Of a stretch of 7,328 bases of DNA, positions 4,971 to 7,328 are shown in pieces. A program made the position numbers and the translations under genes. Below the pieces are notes generated by a model that had not been told where the DNA came from, made no database searches, and saw nothing but the letters and a program-made list of their open reading frames with translations. The DNA is from an uncultured Verrucomicrobiota bacterium (GTDB taxonomy: Bacteria > Verrucomicrobiota > Verrucomicrobiae > Opitutales > Opitutaceae). The stretch covers positions 1 through 7,328 of the forward strand of contig CAMLQS010000258.1 of NCBI GenBank assembly GCA_946482165.1, written 5' to 3'. The first letter of the stretch is position 1. Each line of letters begins with the position of its first letter.

Positions 4971-7250
4971 ATGCCCAACGCCCTCGCCCAAGCCAATTCC
5001 CCCTATCTGCTTCAGCACGCGGACAACCCTGTCGCCTGGCTCGAATGGGGCGAGGCGGCCTTTTCCCGCGCCCGGGCCGAGGACAAGCCCATCTTCCTCT
5101 CCATCGGCTACTCCACCTGCCACTGGTGCCACGTCATGGCCCGCGAGTGCTTCGAGAACGAAGCCGTCGCCGCGCAGATCAACCGCGACTTTATCCCGGT
5201 GAAACTCGATCGCGAGGAGCGTCCCGACGTGGATCGCGTCTACATGACCTACGTTCAGGCGCGAACCGGTCATGGAGGCTGGCCGCTCAACGTCTGGCTG
5301 ACTCCCGATCTGAAGCCCTTCTTCGGCGGCACTTACTTCCCTCCGGAGGACCGCCAGGAGCGTCGCGGCCTGCCGTCCCTGCTCGGCGCCATCGCCGAGG
5401 CATGGAAGACGCGCCGGGCCGAACTCGTCGCCGAGGCGGATCGCGGAATCCTGTCCTTGCAGGACCACTACAAGCATCGCGCGGCCGCCGTCGCGGATTC
5501 CGGCGGGCCTGGCGCGCGTCCGGTCGAAGATGCCGCCTCGACCCCGCCCGCCTCGGGCGGGGATGCGGTTCCTCTCCACGATGCCGCCGGCGACGCCTAC
5601 GAGCGCGGGTTCATGCACCTCTACGAGAGCTTCGACGCCGGGCGCGGCGGCTTTGGCGGCGCCCCGAAATTCCCCCGCGCCGGCAATATCGATTTTCTCC
5701 TCCGCGTCGCCGCGCTCCAGGGCGGCGCCTCCACCGAAGCCGGCCGCCAGGCGATCGACATGGCTTCGCATACCCTGCGCCGCATGTGCGAAGGCGGCAT
5801 CCACGATCACCTCGGCGGCGGCTTCCATCGCTACTCCGTGGATGAGGCATGGTTCGTGCCGCACTTCGAAAAGATGCTCTACGACCAGGCCCAGATCGCC
5901 CGCAACCTGCTCGATTGCGCCCGGGCCTCCGGCGACGAACGGCTCGCCTGGGCCGCCCGAGGCGTATTCGATTATATGTTACGCGATCTCGCCCATCCGG
6001 CGGGGGGCTTCTTCTCCGCGGAGGACGCCGACAGCGAGAGAGCAGGGATCGGGGAGCGAGGAGCAGGGGACCAAAGCCCGGCGGACCCGGCTCCGACGGC
6101 TGACTCCTCGCTCCATTCCGAGGGCGCCTTCTACGTTTGGACCCGCGCCGAGATCGAGCGCGTCCTGCCTCCGCTCGACGTCGCGCTCGTATGCGCGCAC
6201 TTCGGCGTGGAGGAGTCGGGCAACGTGCCCGCGGAGCTCGATCCGCACGGGGAGTTTGGCGGGCGCAATATTCTCAAGCAGCAACGCCCCTTCGCCGAGA
6301 CCGCGGACGGGCTTGGCCTCGCGGACGTGGCCGTCGCCGCCGACCGCCTGGCGGCCGCGCTCGACCGGCTTCGCGCGGCGCGCGCCGCGCGTCCGAGACC
6401 GCACCTCGACGACAAGATCGTCGCCGCATGGAACGGGCTCGCCCTTTCCGCCCTCGCCCGCGCGGCGGTGCATCCGGCGGAGTGTCTCGCCGACAAGCGC
6501 CCCTTCTACCTCGAGGCCGCGCTCCGTTGCGCCCGCTTTATCGAGCGGGAGCTGGTCGACCCCGCCGCCGCCACGTTGCGCCGGTCTTGGCGCGAAGGTC
6601 GCGCCGGCGTCGGCGGCTTCGCCGAGGACTACGCCTGCGTGATCGCCGGGCTGCTCGACCTGCATCAGACCACGCTCGACGCGTCATGGCTGCGTTTGGC
6701 CGAGAAACTTCAGGCGACCATGGATCGCGTTTTCTGGGACGACGCCGAGGGCGGCTATTTCTCCGCGCCGGCCGACGGCGGGCTCGTGCTGCGGCTCAAG
6801 GACGATTATGACGGCGCCGAGCCGACCGCCTCGTCCGTCGCGCTTTCAAACCTCGTTCGGCTCTCGGTCTTGAACGGCGAATCGCTTTTCCAAAGCGGCG
6901 GCCACCGCGAACGCGCGCGGCGCCTGGCCGAGGCGTTCCGCTCCCAGTGGTCGGGCGCGCCGCACGCGATGCCGGTGCTGCTCTGCGGCTTGGCCGACTA
7001 CTTGTCCGAGCCGGCCCACGTGGTCTTGGCGGGGGACCGGCGCGATCCGGCTTTCGTCGCCTTGGCGGAGGTCGTGCACGCCGCGCCTTTGCTCAACGCG
7101 CCCGTCTACCTGGTCACCGGCGACGCCGCCGCCTGGGCGGCCGAGATGCCTGCGGTGGACCGGCGTCCCACCGCGTATTTTTGCCGCGACTTTGCCTGTC
7201 ATCCTCCCGTGCAAACCGCGCAGGACCTGCGCCGGGCGCTCTCTTCCTGA
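4971..7250 (+). CDS. DUF255 thioredoxin-like / alpha-barrel protein (YyaL/SPATA20 family)
   Basis: This 759-residue protein belongs to the family of Bacillus YyaL and animal SPATA20 (COG1331 type). Its precise reaction is not established. The N-terminal thioredoxin-like domain begins at once with NSPYLLQHADNPVAWLEWGEAAF (split here for length: NSPYLLQH 9-16, NPVAWLEWG 19-27), which fixes the ATG at 4971. It carries the redox-type motif CHWC (50-53), then GGWPLNVWLTPD (102-113) and FGGTYFPP (118-125). The second part is an (alpha/alpha) barrel like N-acylglucosamine 2-epimerases, with GGFGGAPKFPR (about 226-236), DHLGGGFHRYS (about 277-287), WFVPHFEKMLYD (294-305), KIVAAWNGL (about 481-489) and a C-terminal FACHPP. 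Length is usual (about 690-790 in the family). There is no signal peptide, so it is probably cytoplasmic. There is no Shine-Dalgarno before the start. Two linkers look inflated: about residues 175-205 (with a GC hairpin in the DNA) and 357-383 (purine-rich repeat). It is monocistronic as far as the window shows. Confidence 0.95.
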   Translation: MPNALAQANSPYLLQHADNPVAWLEWGEAAFSRARAEDKPIFLSIGYSTCHWCHVMARECFENEAVAAQINRDFIPVKLDREERPDVDRVYMTYVQARTGHGGWPLNVWLTPDLKPFFGGTYFPPEDRQERRGLPSLLGAIAEAWKTRRAELVAEADRGILSLQDHYKHRAAAVADSGGPGARPVEDAASTPPASGGDAVPLHDAAGDAYERGFMHLYESFDAGRGGFGGAPKFPRAGNIDFLLRVAALQGGASTEAGRQAIDMASHTLRRMCEGGIHDHLGGGFHRYSVDEAWFVPHFEKMLYDQAQIARNLLDCARASGDERLAWAARGVFDYMLRDLAHPAGGFFSAEDADSERAGIGERGAGDQSPADPAPTADSSLHSEGAFYVWTRAEIERVLPPLDVALVCAHFGVEESGNVPAELDPHGEFGGRNILKQQRPFAETADGLGLADVAVAADRLAAALDRLRAARAARPRPHLDDKIVAAWNGLALSALARAAVHPAECLADKRPFYLEAALRCARFIERELVDPAAATLRRSWREGRAGVGGFAEDYACVIAGLLDLHQTTLDASWLRLAEKLQATMDRVFWDDAEGGYFSAPADGGLVLRLKDDYDGAEPTASSVALSNLVRLSVLNGESLFQSGGHRERARRLAEAFRSQWSGAPHAMPVLLCGLADYLSEPAHVVLAGDRRDPAFVALAEVVHAAPLLNAPVYLVTGDAAAWAAEMPAVDRRPTAYFCRDFACHPPVQTAQDLRRALSS
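5542..5562. repeat. 9-bp perfect hairpin inside the DUF255 gene
   Basis: CCCCGCCCG (5542-5550) and CGGGCGGGG (5554-5562) are perfect inverted arms around CCT. They fall at about residues 191-198, in the low-complexity linker between the thioredoxin-like domain and the barrel, where protein constraint is low. There is no T tract, so it is not a terminator. It may be a small inserted palindrome or a by-product of GC-rich codons. Confidence 0.55.
6033..6114. repeat. Degenerate heptad repeat with inverted arm, in frame within the DUF255 gene
   Basis: From 6041 the DNA reads as four successive 7-mers: AGCAGGG, ATCGGGG, AGCGAGG, AGCAGGG (to 6068). They are preceded by a similar AGCGAGAG. An 11-nt piece, GGAGCGAGGAG (6053-6063), has its exact reverse complement CTCCTCGCTCC at 6104-6114, 40 nt on. 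The stretch is translated in frame as residues 357-383 between the conserved DADSE and EGAFYVW blocks. In relatives this junction is shorter (as I recall, nearly contiguous in YyaL and about a dozen residues in SPATA20). Codon choice here (AGA, GGG, GGA, CAA) departs from the C-ending codons around it. It looks like a small inserted repeat element tolerated in a loop. Confidence 0.6.
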
Positions 7251-7280
7251 TCGACCGTCCCGCCGGGGGTTCTCCTAGTT

Positions 7281-7297
7281 CTACTTTGGTAAAATAG
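7281..7297. promoter_or_regulatory. AT-rich imperfect inverted repeat after the DUF255 gene
   Basis: CTACTTT (7281-7287) and AAAATAG (7291-7297) are arms with a single mismatch around GGT, in the only clearly AT-rich patch of the window. TAAAAT (7290-7295) could serve as a -10 element for a gene starting beyond the right edge, but no good -35 sits 16-18 nt upstream. As an RNA hairpin followed by TTTTC it would be a very weak terminator. No stronger terminator is visible between 7251 and 7328. Confidence 0.3.
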
Positions 7298-7328
7298 TTT
7301 TCATCCGGAGGCGGCCATTTTTTCGATG

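Noticed and set aside
4715..4996. In-frame upstream extension of the exported protein to 4996
   Set aside because: It would read through the terminator repeat and overlap the DUF255 start, and it would bury the signal peptide 94 residues from the N-terminus.
3950..5845. Long plus-strand open frame (631 codons) spanning the divergent intergenic region
   Set aside because: It is Arg/Pro-rich, crosses the start of the DUF255 gene in another frame, and contains no known motif.
7326..7328. ATG at the very end as the start of a next gene
   Set aside because: Only the start codon is inside the window, and the nearest GGAGG (7307-7311) is about 14 nt upstream, too far to be convincing.

Overview
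This is a GC-rich stretch of bacterial chromosome with strongly G/C-ending codons. It carries three long genes in ordinary housekeeping or accessory style. There are no RNA genes, CRISPR arrays, transposases or phage genes that I can see. The plus-strand genes have no clear Shine-Dalgarno sequence, and the long central secreted protein looks like those of the Planctomycetota/Verrucomicrobiota. A GC-rich verrucomicrobial (Opitutaceae-like) host is my best guess. That is inference from style, not from a marker gene.

Layout. (1) Bases 1-1239, plus strand: an MscS-type mechanosensitive channel whose reading frame is open at the left edge. It is followed by a strong intrinsic terminator at 1271-1305. 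(2) Bases 1433-4714, minus strand: a 1093-residue exported protein of unknown function, convergent with the channel gene. It has weak resemblance to DUF3352-type proteins. (3) Bases 4715-4970: a divergent intergenic region, unusually rich in structure. It holds a 15-nt tandem repeat, a 23-nt near-palindrome, a run of ten C, and a second copy of the terminator-plus-tail element found after the channel gene. (4) Bases 4971-7250, plus strand: a full-length DUF255 / YyaL / SPATA20-family protein, with an N-terminal thioredoxin-like domain (CHWC) fused to an alpha/alpha-barrel. (5) Bases 7251-7328: a short AT-rich tail with an imperfect inverted repeat, probably the upstream region of the next gene.

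The three genes do not form an operon and have no evident shared pathway. The most interesting material is non-coding or low-complexity. There is a 65-nt terminator-containing repeat present twice, once in a normal gene-end position and once in the leader of a gene. A purine-rich heptad-like repeat with an 11-bp inverted repeat lies in frame inside the DUF255 gene. A strong ribosome-binding-site-like sequence stands upstream of the exported-protein gene but is out of frame with it. I do not see a convincing new multi-gene system here.
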